From: Otatea glauca
Taxonomy: Eukaryota; Streptophyta; Magnoliopsida; Poales; Poaceae
Length of the DNA stretch: 64,000 nt
Direction: 5' to 3'
Assembly: GCA_036346275.1 (NCBI GenBank)
Contig: CM070719.1
Coordinates: 14,735,185 to 14,799,184, forward strand
Under the pieces are notes generated by a model. The model had not been told where the DNA came from. It did not search any database and was given only the letters and a program-made list of their open reading frames with translations. Shown here in pieces: positions 10,720-24,300 of the stretch; positions within the stretch are counted from its first letter, which is position 1; every line of letters begins with the position of its first letter. Both the position numbers and the translations under genes were made by a program.

Positions 10720-12700
10720 GTGATGACCCAAAATTCGGTAAGTCCATCATGTTTCCATAACTGACTAGAAATTCAATTGTGAATAGAAATTATATCTCAT
10801 CTGCTTATGAGAGCGAAAAAATATTAGATAGAGTAAAATATAACCTATTGGCTGAATTTAAAGAGTATGTAGACCACCAACCTAGATTTTAACTTACAAA
10901 CCAACAATTGGAACCTAAAAAACTTGAGTGTGGTCGTAACCCTAGTACATCAATGTTGCTGGAGTCATATACTTATGGGACATTCCTTTCGATATTGTTC
11001 AACAAACAAAGGTGAGTACGAAAATCATACTCCACAAGACTTTTAAACAAAAGTTATGTAGTATGCAAGGCTATGTCAAATGCAGTGGCTAACCTATTAA
11101 GTTTTCCAATTTTACATAAAACAAGTTTTCTTTTATAATAATGAATAATAGATTGTAACCAAAAAGTTGTAAAAGTATTTGACATTTGATAACAAATAAT
11201 AATAGAGCATTAGTAGTATAAATAGATAAGAACCTTGCTACCATAAACATCACTCCATGCAAAATCCTTTTGCTGGAACAAAACATGCATGGATCTCCCT
11301 TTCATTCATTTCCGAACTATTTCTCAAAACACAAGTATACTTATTATTGGATATAACCAAGTGATGTCTAGAGGTGGGCATCGTGCCGTGCCGGGCGGCG
11401 GCCGCAAGACGGCCCATCGTGCTTCGTGCTCAATCGTGTCGGCCGCGATGGCCTGTCGTGCTCGCCGTCTTGGGGTCGGGCGGCCAGCTTCGCCAGCCGG
11501 CGAGCCTGTGCACGCCCATTTGAGTTTCGTGCTCGCTTGCATCGTGCCGACCCAGCCCACCCATTTGCACTATTTCAACGAGAGGAAAAGAGCCGAGATA
11601 CATAGAATTAAGGCGGTGAATGCAAATATTATGAGAAAAAGAACTAAAATTTATTTATTTTCTAACAGCTACATAGAGCGAGAAGGATGTGCTCAATACG
11701 GACGAGAGAGGGGAGAATGGGCGAGAAAGAGAGTGAGCGAGACAGACGAGAGAGATTGAGAGAGACTGGTGAGAGAGAGCTGAGAGAGATTGAGAGGGAC
11801 GAGCGAGAGAGGCGCCTTCTTGTACCGCCTCTCAATCTCTCTTAGCTCTCTCTCTCTGCTTTGTCCGCCTCTCTCGTGTGTTGGCGATAGGGGTGACGCT
11901 TATGCTACTGGTGCATCCATGACTGCCATGCTTTGTGAGTCGCTGACCTTCATGCTAGGCTTCTTCCTCATGTCCCGGATCATCGTGCCCAAGATAGCCC
12001 ATTCTACGTGTCGTCGCGTGCCAGCTGCCCATCGTGCACGATTCTCGAGCCCGCACGCCCGTACATCTGATGTCGTGCCGGCCCGGCCCAGCCCACTTCT
12101 TGCCGGGTCGGGCTTCGTGCCGGGCCGTGATGTCGTGCCTCGGGCCGGCCCAAAGGAGCCCGGCCCGAGTGCCCACCTCTAGTGATGTCCATAGCCCGAG
12201 ACACGTCTATTAGAAAAGATTTACACTCTGTAGAGGTTGTACAACTTCACCCATACGACATAAATATCCCACTATGTCAACTATGTCACATGATACCGAT
12301 GGCATCTGTTTGAGAGTTCATGACAAAACCTTTACATTGCCAGTTCTAACAACCACTATGCTATGATACCTCAAGATATGGAGAGCTCTTCAAAATCCTA
12401 AGGACTCATACATGCATTATGTTGGTAGACTTTGCGGTCCTCGCAAAACCCCTACAAGCATGGAGGTCCTCTACCATGCCCGCACTAGCCTTATTTCACC
12501 GATCAACTATCACTTGTGTTTTAATTGCTAGAACACGGCAACTTATTTTTGCTTGGGCCTCCCAAAAGGCACGTGTGGTTCTACGAATACACTTAGGTCT
12601 ATGGCATAATAGATCGGACCTTAGTGACTCGGACGAGACCGCCACATTCCCCGCTTGCAACAGCACCAGCTCAACAACCACTCGCCCAAGTCCAAAACAT
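10720..12700 (-). repeat. Old Tekay-related LTR on the minus strand, split by a hAT element
   Basis: Read on the minus strand, 12275-12190 contains a diverged version of the LTR stretch GGGTAAAGTGCATAACCTCT followed by AGAGTGTAAA, and the segment near 11010 has the GTACTCACC word found in the other LTRs. The minus-strand end at about 10720 reads GGGTCATCACA, similar to the GGGTCCCGACA terminus elsewhere. The hAT element 11369-12181 interrupts it. Divergence is high and the 5' boundary is only approximate. Confidence 0.5.
11369..12181. mobile_element. 813-bp non-autonomous hAT element with perfect 8-bp TSD
   Basis: Termini are TAGAGGTGGGCA (11369-11380) and TGCCCACCTCTA (12170-12181), a perfect 12-bp inverted repeat. 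Both sides carry GTGATGTC (11361-11368 and 12182-12189), the 8-bp duplication typical of hAT transposition. Both arms are GC-rich with many CGTGC/GCACG words. The middle (about 11660-11875) is GAGAGA-rich on the left and CTCTCT-rich on the right and can fold as a long hairpin. There is no transposase sequence; ORFs inside are by-products of composition. Confidence 0.92.
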
Positions 12701-13979
12701 GTTTTCACTTTTATTTGATAACCAAAATAATAGGCGTATCACCTTTGGACCAATACCCATGTATTTCCCATTTTGAACATTTGTCTATTTTTCAACCTAG
12801 CTTGTCTAGTATCGATATGAGCATGGCTAAGCATCTAAGGACCGGTGTTATCTATAATTGCACAGTTAATCTTTAGGTTAACAAACAGTAGATAGCATTA
12901 GTATAGTGACAATGATGAGAGTATCAATTCATCAAGGTAGGATATATGCAACAATTAGGTATATCTACCAACCTTACCAACATAAAGATTTTTACCGAAT
13001 TTACGTGCATATATAATAGTTTTGAGCACAACATATGTAACAGTGAAATATGGGATCAAATATGATCAAAGAGGGTGTTTGCCTGGTCAATCAGAATATC
13101 ATATACATCATCTTGGTTCCGAACATCTCTCAAGGCTCCACGATTCGTGCTTATAACATGACACAAGAGCTGTCAATTCTGAAGTCACTATCTTCAGGTA
13201 CAAATAACATTTATATAAGTATTATACAATAGGTCATGCATATGAGAAGGATGTAAGAGCTAACTCCCAACTCCTAGGACAACTACTCAGCAGAACATAT
13301 ACATTCAATGTAAATCATACCTTTCATCAAATGTGGTAATATACAAGGGATCCACCAATTTAACATGCATGTCTTACTACACAATTACCAACCAAGGTTG
13401 TTCACTAGGAACAATCTCGTGGATTTAGTCTCCTCATAATAATTCATGTGACAGGTCCATGATTAATCTGATCACATGCACAATTATATTCTCGAATCGC
13501 ATATATGTGTACATGCATATATGTATATATAGTATAATTAACTGGGACACCATGGTGGATAAGTACCATGATCTAAAACGGGCATTTTTCCCATGTACTG
13601 CGTGCAAATAATTTTGAAATTTTTTGGTTATCGAGTCTAACTAGTTTAAACAAGTTTGAACCGAAATTCAAACTAGAGTTTTCTTTTTTACAATAGTTTG
13701 ATTGTATGTGCTAATTTTATATATAAATCAACATTATATATAAATCAACAAAGCATGTAATCTAAATTCGTTCAAAACCTTTAGATTCGAGTATAGTTTT
13801 TTCAAATATGTGTGTTTCATTTGAATTGTTGTATATGAATATATACTCAAAAAATGAAATTTTCAATATATACACACATATATATATATATATATCCGAA
13901 TTTGGCTTAGAATATGCACGTGTGAACGGCAAGAGATCGTTGAAACTATGGTGCACGCGTATATGCTCATGCAATGCAT
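12701..13979. other. AT-rich intergenic sequence
   Basis: I found no gene. A TA/CA microsatellite lies at about 13870-13900, and AT-rich DNA with CATATATG words lies at 13500-13540. Confidence 0.5.
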
Positions 13980-15371
13980 GAATGAATACTAATGCGGCAC
14001 GGGACGGCACGAGTACCAGCTATTTTTCCCGTGTACATCTTGATCGTTCATGTCCGGATTGCCTCCAAGCTGAATACCATGTGCATATGTGGATGCTGCA
14101 GGTGGATGGCAGAGGACACCGTCGTCAACTTCCCCACGGTGCGGCTCAAGCGAGGGATGCCCTTCACGCTCACGCCCAAAACCTACAAACGCCTTCAATC
14201 AATCCAGAGTCGTTGCCTTCATCTTGTCTAACCAGACTCGTTTTCTTACTTTCCAAGGGCAGAAAATACCATGCCTGTAGTTCAATTTATTAAAAAGGGT
14301 GACGAAAACATGCACGCACAAGCTATAGAGCAGCAATGCAGGGCACACAAATTAGCGCAAGCTAACTAACGGGCAATATTGTACTGTACAGCACCATCCT
14401 TGCCTGCCTCCATCCATATGCATGGCCTTATGTTTCCCGTGTCATGCGGCACAAAGCCGACCAGCAGCCTATCTACACCGGTTCGGTGCCAGGATTCAGA
14501 GGATCTCGCAGAGGTCAGGTGAGTCGCAGTGCTCTCTTGTACTCTTGCTCAAGGCCTTTTGCATTTGCTTTTGATCAGAAGTCTCATTTGCTCGTTGTGG
14601 AGGCTTCTCCGTCAATAGTCATACTATGTGGGCATTCATTATCATCTCGTCTCCTCATCTCTGCAAACCAAACGACGCATCCCTGCACCGTGCCCTTGGC
14701 TTTACGGTGAAACCTCAGTCAGAATAGTACTCAGTCAGCTGCATACACACTCTGAAATTGATCAAATAGAATTACACAGGAAGCTGAGATACAGAAAAGC
14801 AACGAGTGAACAACACCAGAATAGCAGACAGCTGCATAAACCTCTGAAAATAATCACACGCCACAATATCCACGTAATTAATACAGGGACCCTCATCATC
14901 CCACGCAAGGATCGATGAGTACCATACTCTCAGCCAAACACCCTAAGACATCACAAGAGATCCAAGGAATTGAGGCACAGTAGGAGTCCCAAGCACGATA
15001 AATGCCAATACAGTAACAGAGCAGCACGCAGGCACAACTTCAAGTTTACACAATTTTGTTGCCTACCTCCAGGGTTAAATATTAATTAAAACTATACGCA
15101 TGATGAGTAAGGAAGGTTACAACTTACAACACAACGATTTTAACATGCTATGTATAAGCGTATACAACAACCCAGCACCACAACATACAATCTTAACCTC
15201 TTGCTACGGCACCTATCAACAAAACACAAGCAGGCTTTGCCATCTATTAACTTGGTTAATTATAGGTAAGTCAATTAGAAATACCGTTACCCTTCAAATT
15301 ATCCATTTAATCATAACTTCAGCAGTCGGTGTAAATAAAATCTACAATGAACTGGCCAAGCAGAATGGAAC
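13980..15371. other. Intergenic DNA downstream of the kinase gene, with possible coding scraps
   Basis: At 14100-14200 the plus strand reads MAEDTVVNFPTVRLKRGMPF, which looks protein-like but matches no family I recognise. A second stretch at 14443-14520 (HKADQQPIYTGSVPGFRGSR) is followed by a donor-like CAGGTGAGT. Both are short and isolated and could be gene fragments or chance. The 3' UTR of the kinase gene should occupy the part just below 15372. I could not fix its poly(A) site. Confidence 0.35.
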
Positions 15372-18300
15372 TCATGAAACCGTTCTTCCATAGCAAATGG
15401 AGGCTAAGTAGAGATTTTTCGCCCATTTCTCCTGCAAACGTATATTAATCAATAGGTGCACAAAAATGGCTATAATCTGCGGCGTTCAGAAAAGGGTGAG
15501 AGAATCTCAAGTCACCTTCACATGCTGGCTGGGGAAAGCAGATGTTCTTAGGGTTTCCTGTGTTTCATCGGCAGGTTTTCTTTTAGGGATGCTCAAGATA
15601 AACGCTGCCTGGTCCAATGTAGCAGCTGTAGCTGTGATGCGATAACCATTATCCCAACGCCGATGGATTCCCTCACTTGAATACAAGAAGTCAAGCTCCA
15701 CAACCTACAGCAGAAAATATTGAACATGGGCACTAAATTGAATCCTCATATTTTTAAGCATATATTCGTTTTGTCTTTTCGAGATTCAGCGACAGTAAAG
15801 CATACAGATCTGGTATACTTTTTTAGGATAGTAGAAGACTTGAAGGACAGACATACCTGATCTATAAAGCCAGCATTCCGGGACATGACCATTGCCCACC
15901 GGCTTCCTGCAGTGGCCATAGCAGTGACGTAGAAACCCTCCTTCCATTTTTTGTTTATCCACTTGTACGGAAATGAGTCGCTTACTTTGTAGGATTGCTG
16001 GGCATATTGTGTTCCTGGAGGCTCAAAGTCAGTTGCAATCTATAAACCATATGCAAGTGCAAACAATGTAAATATTCAGGACCTCCAACATTAAAAGCTT
16101 GCAATTTGCTGCTCCGAACCCCCTCCTCTCTCTCTCCAAGTTTGCACTTCCAGGCAAGATTAATCTAGTACAGTAAATCTCATTATATTGAAACAAAAAC
16201 TTGAAATTTGTAGGGACTATCCGTCAATTCCCTATCAGACCAACACCATACAACTCTATTATCTAGGAGAAGCTCCAAGGTTCCTGAGAAACCGCGGTAC
16301 CAGGACACACCATGATCAGAATCCTGGTACTGCAGATGCAAGTACGCAAGTATTGTTCTTAATCTTGAGCCCTAGCATCAATGGTATTACCTCTTGACAT
16401 GACCACCAGAGAACTGCCATTGTTTGCACCTGCTAATGCAGTGATGTAGTAGTTTTTCTCCCACTGCTCCATTATCCATTCCTGAGAGCAACATAGTACA
16501 TCAAAATTAATTGCAATAATGCAAAGTAGTAACTATGCAAATAATGGAGAATGCTATTGTTGAGAAAATCTAATTTAGTAGTGTAATACCACAAGAATTT
16601 TATGTGAGAAATAATATAACTAAATTATCTAGTTATGGGCCATTAGTGGTCTAATCTCCATTGATTCTAACCCTAACTAGCTAGGCCTATTTAAGCCATG
16701 CCCTAATACTCGTTAAAAATTCCCCCGTGCAGCCACCGCTGCCGTCGTCGCTGCAGCGTGCTTCCGTGCACCACTGAACGCCGCTGCCGTAGCTTGTTGC
16801 CCTTGCATGGCTGCTGCTGCTGCCGCTCATGTGTGCACGTGCCGTCGCCCTGGCCAAGCCGCACCGTGACTGCTGCTTGCTGCTGCCCTACTCACGCACG
16901 CACGTGGGCAAGTTTCCCGGCCGTTGCTAACTGCTTTGCATGGAAGCTAATGCATGCATGCATGTGTGCTACGATGTGGTTTGCTCTGCTGTTGCTAGCA
17001 GAGGCTTCTTTGACCAGAGAGAGAGAGGAGGCCAGAGGGAAGAAATTAGGTAGGTCACAGGGAAGAAAGAAGGAAGACAGAGAAGATACAAGAAGAAAAG
17101 GAGGAGAGGAGCTCGCTGCAGCCGTCAAGGTTGAGGTTCGTATTTTAGGGTAACGATCCAGAATCTTTCCCTCTGTTGTTTCATCGATTAGTCATGGTCT
17201 AGAGTGGAAATTAGAAGTAGATGCGAAATACCATGGTTAGAGGTCGCCGAAAAACCCTAGCTATTAGATTGATTTCAGGTCAAGAAATTTGTATCGCAGT
17301 TTTGGGCATTTTGCATGGTTAATCTGATATTTCAGCCTACTAGATAGATGTAGGTGATTTTGTTTTTTTTCCATGAGTGCTTAAATGCTTAATTCGTTTG
17401 GATAGATTAAGAGCTATCTTATTTATAAGCTCTCTCTAGCGAATCGTCGCGATTAGACACTGTCGTGGCAACCTGTAGATTAAAAATATAAGATGCCCGA
17501 AATAAATTATGTCCATGAATAGAGGAAGCTAGGTAATTTTTTATAGATTCCAGAGATGCAGTGATTTTCTATACTTGGAATTGTATAAAAATAATTATGA
17601 AATTGTGAAGCCTGTTGTCCAGTAAAACAACAGAAAGGTCTTCGGCAGGGTTAACCAAACCGTTTTCGAGTTAAAATCGAAGTCTCGACGGAACCGGTTT
17701 ACCGCGAAAATCGTTAAAAATGGAAGTGTTTCAAAATCAAACGTTTTGGGAAAAAATTTAAAAAAAATCGAAAAACCGATCGGACTGATCGGTTTTCTCA
17801 AAAATTGAACGGTCAATCTATTTTTGAGCAATTTTCGTCGGTTTTCTAGAAAAATCGCTCGATTTTCACCGATTTTTTACCGGTTTACGTGACATAAATT
17901 TTTCCAAATTTTTTGAATTTGAACGGCTTACCGATCAGTTTAGTATTTCGAACCAGCTCGATACGGTCGGTTTTCACGATAAAGTGAACCCTAGTCTTCT
18001 TGGCCAGAAACGAGGGCTTAAATGAATTAATTTGAATCTTTGGCCAACTAGAAAATTATGGGAAATCTTGTGTAGTTTTCAGAACATATATGGTTCGCTA
18101 TGTTTGGGCTAAGCTACGAATTATGGTTGTCCGACTATCGGGACAGCAAAGGGGAAGTTGTCCGGCGAGAGGTAAATTAGGTCCAAGGTTGTGGTAGGAA
18201 CGATATTGTTATGATTGATGTCATGAACTGCTATGGCATGTCAAATTATCTTCTGTAGGTGCTACTTCGGGGTTGGCACCAACCACTCGTCACTCCCTCT

Positions 18301-21300
18301 CATGTGGTTAAAAGGCAAGTGCATGTTAGAACGGTAGACAGATGCAGTGGTATTCTATACTTGGAGTTGTATATAAATAGTTATAAAATTGTGAAGCCTG
18401 TTGTCCAGTAAAACAACAGAAAAGTCTTCGGGGCCAAACGAGGGCTTAAATGAATTAATTTGAATATTTGGCCAACTAGAAAATTGTGGAAAATCTTGTT
18501 TAGTTTTCAGAACATATATGGTTCGCTATGTTTGGGCTTCTGAGCTATGAATTATGGTTGTCTGACTGTCGGGACAACAAAGGGGAAGTTGTCTGACGAG
18601 AGGGAAATTAGGTCTAGGGTCGTGAGTAGGAGCGATATTGTTATGATTAATGTCATGTACTACTATGGCATGTCAAATTATCTTCTGTAGGAGGTGCTAA
18701 TTCGGGGTTGGCACTAACCACTTGTCACTACGTCTCATGTGGCTAAAAGGCAAGTGCATGGTAGAATGGTAAATGGTTGTTTATTCTTGCTCTTGATTAT
18801 CTAAATTTACTCGACATGCTATATTTACTTGATACTTCTTCAACATGATGTGACATGATGATGATTACATGATGTGGTTGGTCACTTGGTAATGTTGGTA
18901 CATGGTAAATGATTGTTGAAAAGTATTACATCACTTGCATTCACATCATGAAAAGTGCATGAGCCAGGTCGGTAAGTCACATAACTAGTCCGGAGAGCAT
19001 GAACCATACATCGACGGGTGTTCCCTCAGCTATCCCAGTATGAACTTAAAAGGTGCATGTGGACATGAGCATTTGCATTGTATTCATGAAAAGAAAAAGA
19101 TGATAACAAGATACATGTATAATGACATGCATGTTTAATAAACAGAATGAAGATGACGAGATATGTGAAGGATAGCATGATTACGTTTACACTTATAGTT
19201 ATGTTAATGTATCGTTTTATTATGTTCTTGTTGAGTCGTGGATTCATCCTTACTTCTTTAATGTTTTTAGGTAAACAATGAAGGCTACATGCATAGGATG
19301 GGAGTGTGCCATCACTTCACGTGTCACATCATCTACCACAGTTATCTAGTATTTAGTGATCATTCTTTGATTAATAAAGTGTCTAATCGGTTTAGTTGTT
19401 GAACCTTCGTATTATAATAATAGTCACGTGAACTTAGTTGAACTTATAATATATTTAAAAGTTCAGTTGTTTATTTGTTTGTCTATAAATCTTTGTTCTT
19501 CGACATCGCCAAAAGATAAAGATTGGTCCTGGATGCATGTGATCCGCGCATTCTCGGGCATGTAGACCCAAGAGCTCCCAAAAGTGAGGACTTGGCGTTC
19601 CCTTCTTGGGCACATGGTTCCAAATTTATTATTGTTTATTGTTCCTATTAATATTATTATGCTGTTCTTATTAATCTTGTTTAGTATCGGCAATGAGTAT
19701 TTGGTGATCCTTTGCTGAAATTGATGATAAAGATATGTTAAAGATAATGAAAAAAGTATGATGAGGTAGCATTCTGAGCATTTGGTGTGCTAGGGTGTTA
19801 CATATACATACTCTTAACGCCCAGAGAGAGAGAGAGAAGGGATATGAACATGCTGGAATAAAAAAAGGCTAGTACAATTACTTACCTTGTGAAGAAAATA
19901 TTGAGAAAATTCATATACTTGAGAAGTAAAGCCAGTGCCAGCATCCATTATTAGAGCCCACAGATTTGAACAAGAAGCAACTGAACTTATAAACAAGCCA
20001 TCCTCGTTTCCTTTTGAAATATGTTGTGCTAACCTACCATCTGCAACATTGTAGTGGTACCTGCAAAAGAAATGTGGTTAGATTGAAATTTTTTTCTTTC
20101 CAACTAAAGTTGCTTACATCTATACAATTCATACCTCTGCTTCATAGGCCACCTGGCATTGTAAACACTAATCCATTGGGTTGCAGGCATCCCCATCCTA
20201 ATCTTCTTCTTAGGTTGCTCATCGTCATAATCCTCCATGAGGCGACCTCTCTTCTGACCAACCTGATATATAAGCTGGTAGCAATTCAACAAATTATTAA
20301 GTTTACATTGCACAAATGAAATACTACAAAAAGAGTCCCATTCCCCAAACAAGCAATGCTTCCCAAGCCTTTCCTACAAAAGCAATGGCTGGAAGCAATT
20401 TAAAATTTAATATTTGTATGATTTCAGCATATGGGCATTGTCATAACACCTTTTGAGTTAATGAGAAGCAACAAACTAGGAAAGAAATACAGTACCTTCT
20501 GAGCACCATCAGTATTGATTGGCCTTATGTCTGGGTTTGGACCAACAATGCCATCAAAAAGAGAAATACACTTTGCATAGTTTGGTTCTTCATCAAACTT
20601 TAAGTTCACAACATACTCAATAAATTGTCGGAAAGGTTGTGGACAAAAGCAACACAACGATTCTGGAGAGGTCGCCATCTTTTTCTTGCAAACAAGGAAA
20701 CCTTTATTCTCTCCCTAAAATTAGTTCACAAAGAATGCAAGTAAGGAAAAAGCAGAACTGAAATACAGAAAGAAAATTTCACTCTAAAGTCTAAACAAAC
20801 TTCACCTGGTATCCTTGCCAAGGAAGGCGGCCACGCTGAAGAAAAATAAGTGTGTAGGCAAGCGATTCAAGGTCATCTCTCCTGCTTCCAGTTCTTCCCA
20901 AGTGTGCATGCACACTAGCATACCGAACAGTTCCCCTATTTAGTCAAACAAGTCAAGTATATGACAAGAAAATGTTAGTTCGGTAATAAATAAGAAAACT
21001 AAGGGCTTCAAGACTCGGTAAAATATTTCTCTTGCAAACCTAAAGACATCAGGCCTCTGATCATAATCAACGTGCTCCCCTGTATCAATGTCTTTCCATG
21101 TAGTAGCTGTGGTGAGAAATCAATGTTAAGTCAGAAGATGTAACATATATATTTGATTCCCCATTGGGCCCAGTATAACGCTAGAATGTTCCTATGAAAT
21201 GAACAATGAAACACAAATTACCCAATCCGAGGTCAACAAGAAAAAGTTTCTTCTCTTCTCGGGTGCCTGGAGGTCCAAGCAAAAAGTTCTCAGGTTTTAC

Positions 21301-24300
21301 ATCACCGTGGACATACCTATCATAAACAAGAGTTGTTAGCTATGTTTTTATACGCAACATGCCAAAGAAAAAAAAAAGCTATTAGGCTCCATTTCCAAGA
21401 GAGGAATGTTACTTACCCTTTTGAGTGCATCTTCTCCAGTATGGAAATTGCTTCTATAGCAATGCAAGCAACCATTTCAACAGACATTCTGTAACAGAGA
21501 CAAAATTCACATTAGCAGAGCAAACCAGAAGTGAACATTCTAGAATACATGGAAGGACAATTAGACACTTACGAGTGGGAGTTATTATTCCAAACATCCC
21601 ACAGGCTTGGTCCCAACATGTCCATAATCTGCATATAAATTACGTTGCATCAGAAACATATCCTATTGGTGAACATGCTATTTTTAGGTAATGAAGTACC
21701 AAACCTTTCAGCTTTGCACTGGCCATGATTAATCATGAATCAAATAAGCCAGAAGAAATCAGAACATCTTGGTACCAAAATTGACTAAAGATGGCTTATG
21801 CAGTAAGATATGATGCACAGCCTATAAAGAAAACAGGCAGCCTTTGACACTTGGGGATAGTAAATGTGGTCTTAGTAAACATCGCAATGTTCTGACACAC
21901 AACATGATTGAGAAGTTCACAGGACAACATATTTACTCTTCACTTCATATCACAATTTTGTGGAAAACTAAAAGCAAGTTTCTCCAAATTGCTTCCTTGA
22001 AAGGCATGAACAATTTTATGCCTTTGTGTGATAGCTTCTATAGCTAATGTATGTAATCCATAGTTACCGGATTCACTGTAAACTCCCGCAAACTAGATTC
22101 ATCGAACCGGAACCGGTTTAGGGCACAGGGTTCGTGTTCGCAATGGAAATTGGAAGAAAAGTGGCGAACCGCAAACCTGAATCCCATACTGCGACTCGAA
22201 CGAACCGTGTTTCTGGTAACTATGATGTAATCTATTGTTCACTCCTATGGTCCTGGCTGCTAAGTGGTAACTTATTTATTTCCTTCGCTAATTGGTAAAT
22301 ATATAGGTATGTTATGTGCACTTAGGCCACAAGGCAATATCCGGTCGATTTTGGTTTGTTAGGATAGTTTCCTTCCAATTAGTGCTTTGATTGTTAGGCA
22401 AGAGATTATCTAAGCCAGCCACATCTATATAAGTAGCATACAGCTGTCATTTGGAATCAAGAAAGAAGAAAGAAACACGAGCTCACCCCCGCCTATGTCT
22501 ATCTTCCTCCTCTAAAGTCTCTCCCCATTCAAGCCATCACCGCCTGGCCTTCCTCAGCATGGTGTTTATCCCGTAATGATCTAAGGATCATTACAAGGTA
22601 TTAATGTGAACTGTGGGAACTTTATGATGTTTGGTGTTTACCAGATGATTCAAGTGTAGATAGGTATTATTGGTAACTATATTTCCCCACATCAGACAAA
22701 TTTATTATTCTGGATTTTTTTTTATAAGAAAAAAGAGAATGTTGCACAAAACAAATCAAGTTTTAAGTCTTCAGAAATTCATTGAGCTATCAATATTACA
22801 GTACAGCAGTTAGCAAAGCTGACAGCTATGAGAATAATGGTTAAACAGTTAGTAATTTTGCAAGTTCACGTCTTAGATAGTTAGCGCATTTTAAACTTGT
22901 CAAGTACCTTGTACCAGATCACTCATCATTGACAATATGGCCCTAGAAAAATAAAAATGGGAGGTTGCTTGTCCAGCCTATGAGGACACACAGTGTGTGT
23001 GGAAAATAAGACTAAAATTCACTATTGGTCCCCCAAACTTTATCTGAAACTTCAGATGTGTCCCTATGCTTTCAGTTTTGCCAATTGGATCCAGAAACTT
23101 TTGCAACCTCCCATGGTACACTCCGAATCAACGAGAATATGCTTTCATCTATTGTTATTTGAATGGAATGTCTTGTTGGTTCTATTTATATTTCCTAGTA
23201 AACCTGGATTTAATGTGTTTTAGCTAAGTTGCTTATTATCTGTGCATGTGTTCCTTTAGACCTCTACCTACTTCTCATCTCAGTGTATATCCGCTAATTA
23301 CACAATATCCACACACTAAACAGCCGGTTCAACCACAATGGTAACAAGTCATGACGTCAGCATACTCTGTATGTGAGATAACGGTAGTCTAATGGAAAGG
23401 ATTTCATTGAATCAAATGTTAACAAAGTTGAGTTTTGTGGCCAAATTGAAGTTTTGAGTAAAGTTAGGACCAACAGTGAAGGGGTATACAAGGAAAACAA
23501 TGGGTGCTTGATAAAAATGAAGGGGATGATTTTCTAATTTATGTGAACTTGAACTTGAACTGTTTTTGGTATTTATGAAATTATTTAAACACCCCATTCA
23601 AACTCTTTAGCTCAAAATATAATTTTATTCATAAAATTAACATACTTTATTCAACACAAATATTTGTAATGCAGTTAAATGGAGTGAGAAAGCATGCAGT
23701 GAGCCATTAAGCATATGCAGCAGCTACAGGCAACGCAAATTGGTATTAAGCTAGTGTGGTCACCAGCAACAAGATTTTGGATTTAAATTGAGAAATTTTT
23801 AGATAAGTTTTGTAAACAATTCAAACATAAAACATTAAATATTTTAGCAAATAACAAAAAACATAATTAGCTCTTTTTTTGGTAAAAAAATTATTTTTCC
23901 CTATCATATTTTCTGAGCTATTGTACTAAATTGCTGAACTTTATTTTCAACAGGCCCACCAATGTCCCAAAAGACATGCAGGTCATATTCCTTTAGCCTT
24001 TTGTATACACAATGGGCGGAGCAACTTTCGTCAATAGTCTCATCAATCATGGGTGCACAAAGCAATCATGCAAGACGCCATGGATATTCTAAGTTTTTCA
24101 CTGATCAAGACACAAACACAGAGTTGTTGAAGGTTTTACAAGTTAGCACACCTTACCTGCTAATGTCATTAATTCCAGCGCCATTTTAGTCATAGTACTA
24201 TAGATTTTACAAAACTGACACAGGACACAAAATTGCACTAATTGGACTGTAAAACAAAAAAGGAAATTTTACGAAAAAAACAAAACAAAAGGATTACAAA

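Larger units (their letters stand above)
16550..19802. repeat. LTR-like repeat filling intron 12 of the kinase gene
   Basis: Intron 12 is 3.4 kb. Its part 18960-19420 is clearly related to 33700-34440: shared order includes ACATCGACGGGT, CAGT.GTA.CCAGTAT, GAGTCGTGGA.TCATCC and TTTTTAGGT.A..A.TGAAGG. The right end reads GGGTGTTACA at 19793-19802, a common gypsy LTR terminus in inverse reading. The left part (16640-17160) has a TATA-like CTATTTAAG, a CTG-rich stretch and a GA-rich stretch typical of LTR leader sequence; the 131-codon ORF there is judged spurious. Left boundary and duplication not fixed. Confidence 0.55.

Noticed and set aside
13840..13900. TA-rich block as a possible matrix or origin element
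   Set aside because: Ordinary dinucleotide microsatellite with no further structure.
16758..17153. 131-codon plus-strand ORF rich in Cys, Ala and Arg
   Set aside because: It lies inside intron 12 of the minus-strand kinase, is driven by CTG/GA-rich composition and has no domain; fits LTR leader sequence better.
22357..22620. Protein-coding exon in intron 4
   Set aside because: No open frame; promoter-like layout and near-duplication fit a short LTR better.
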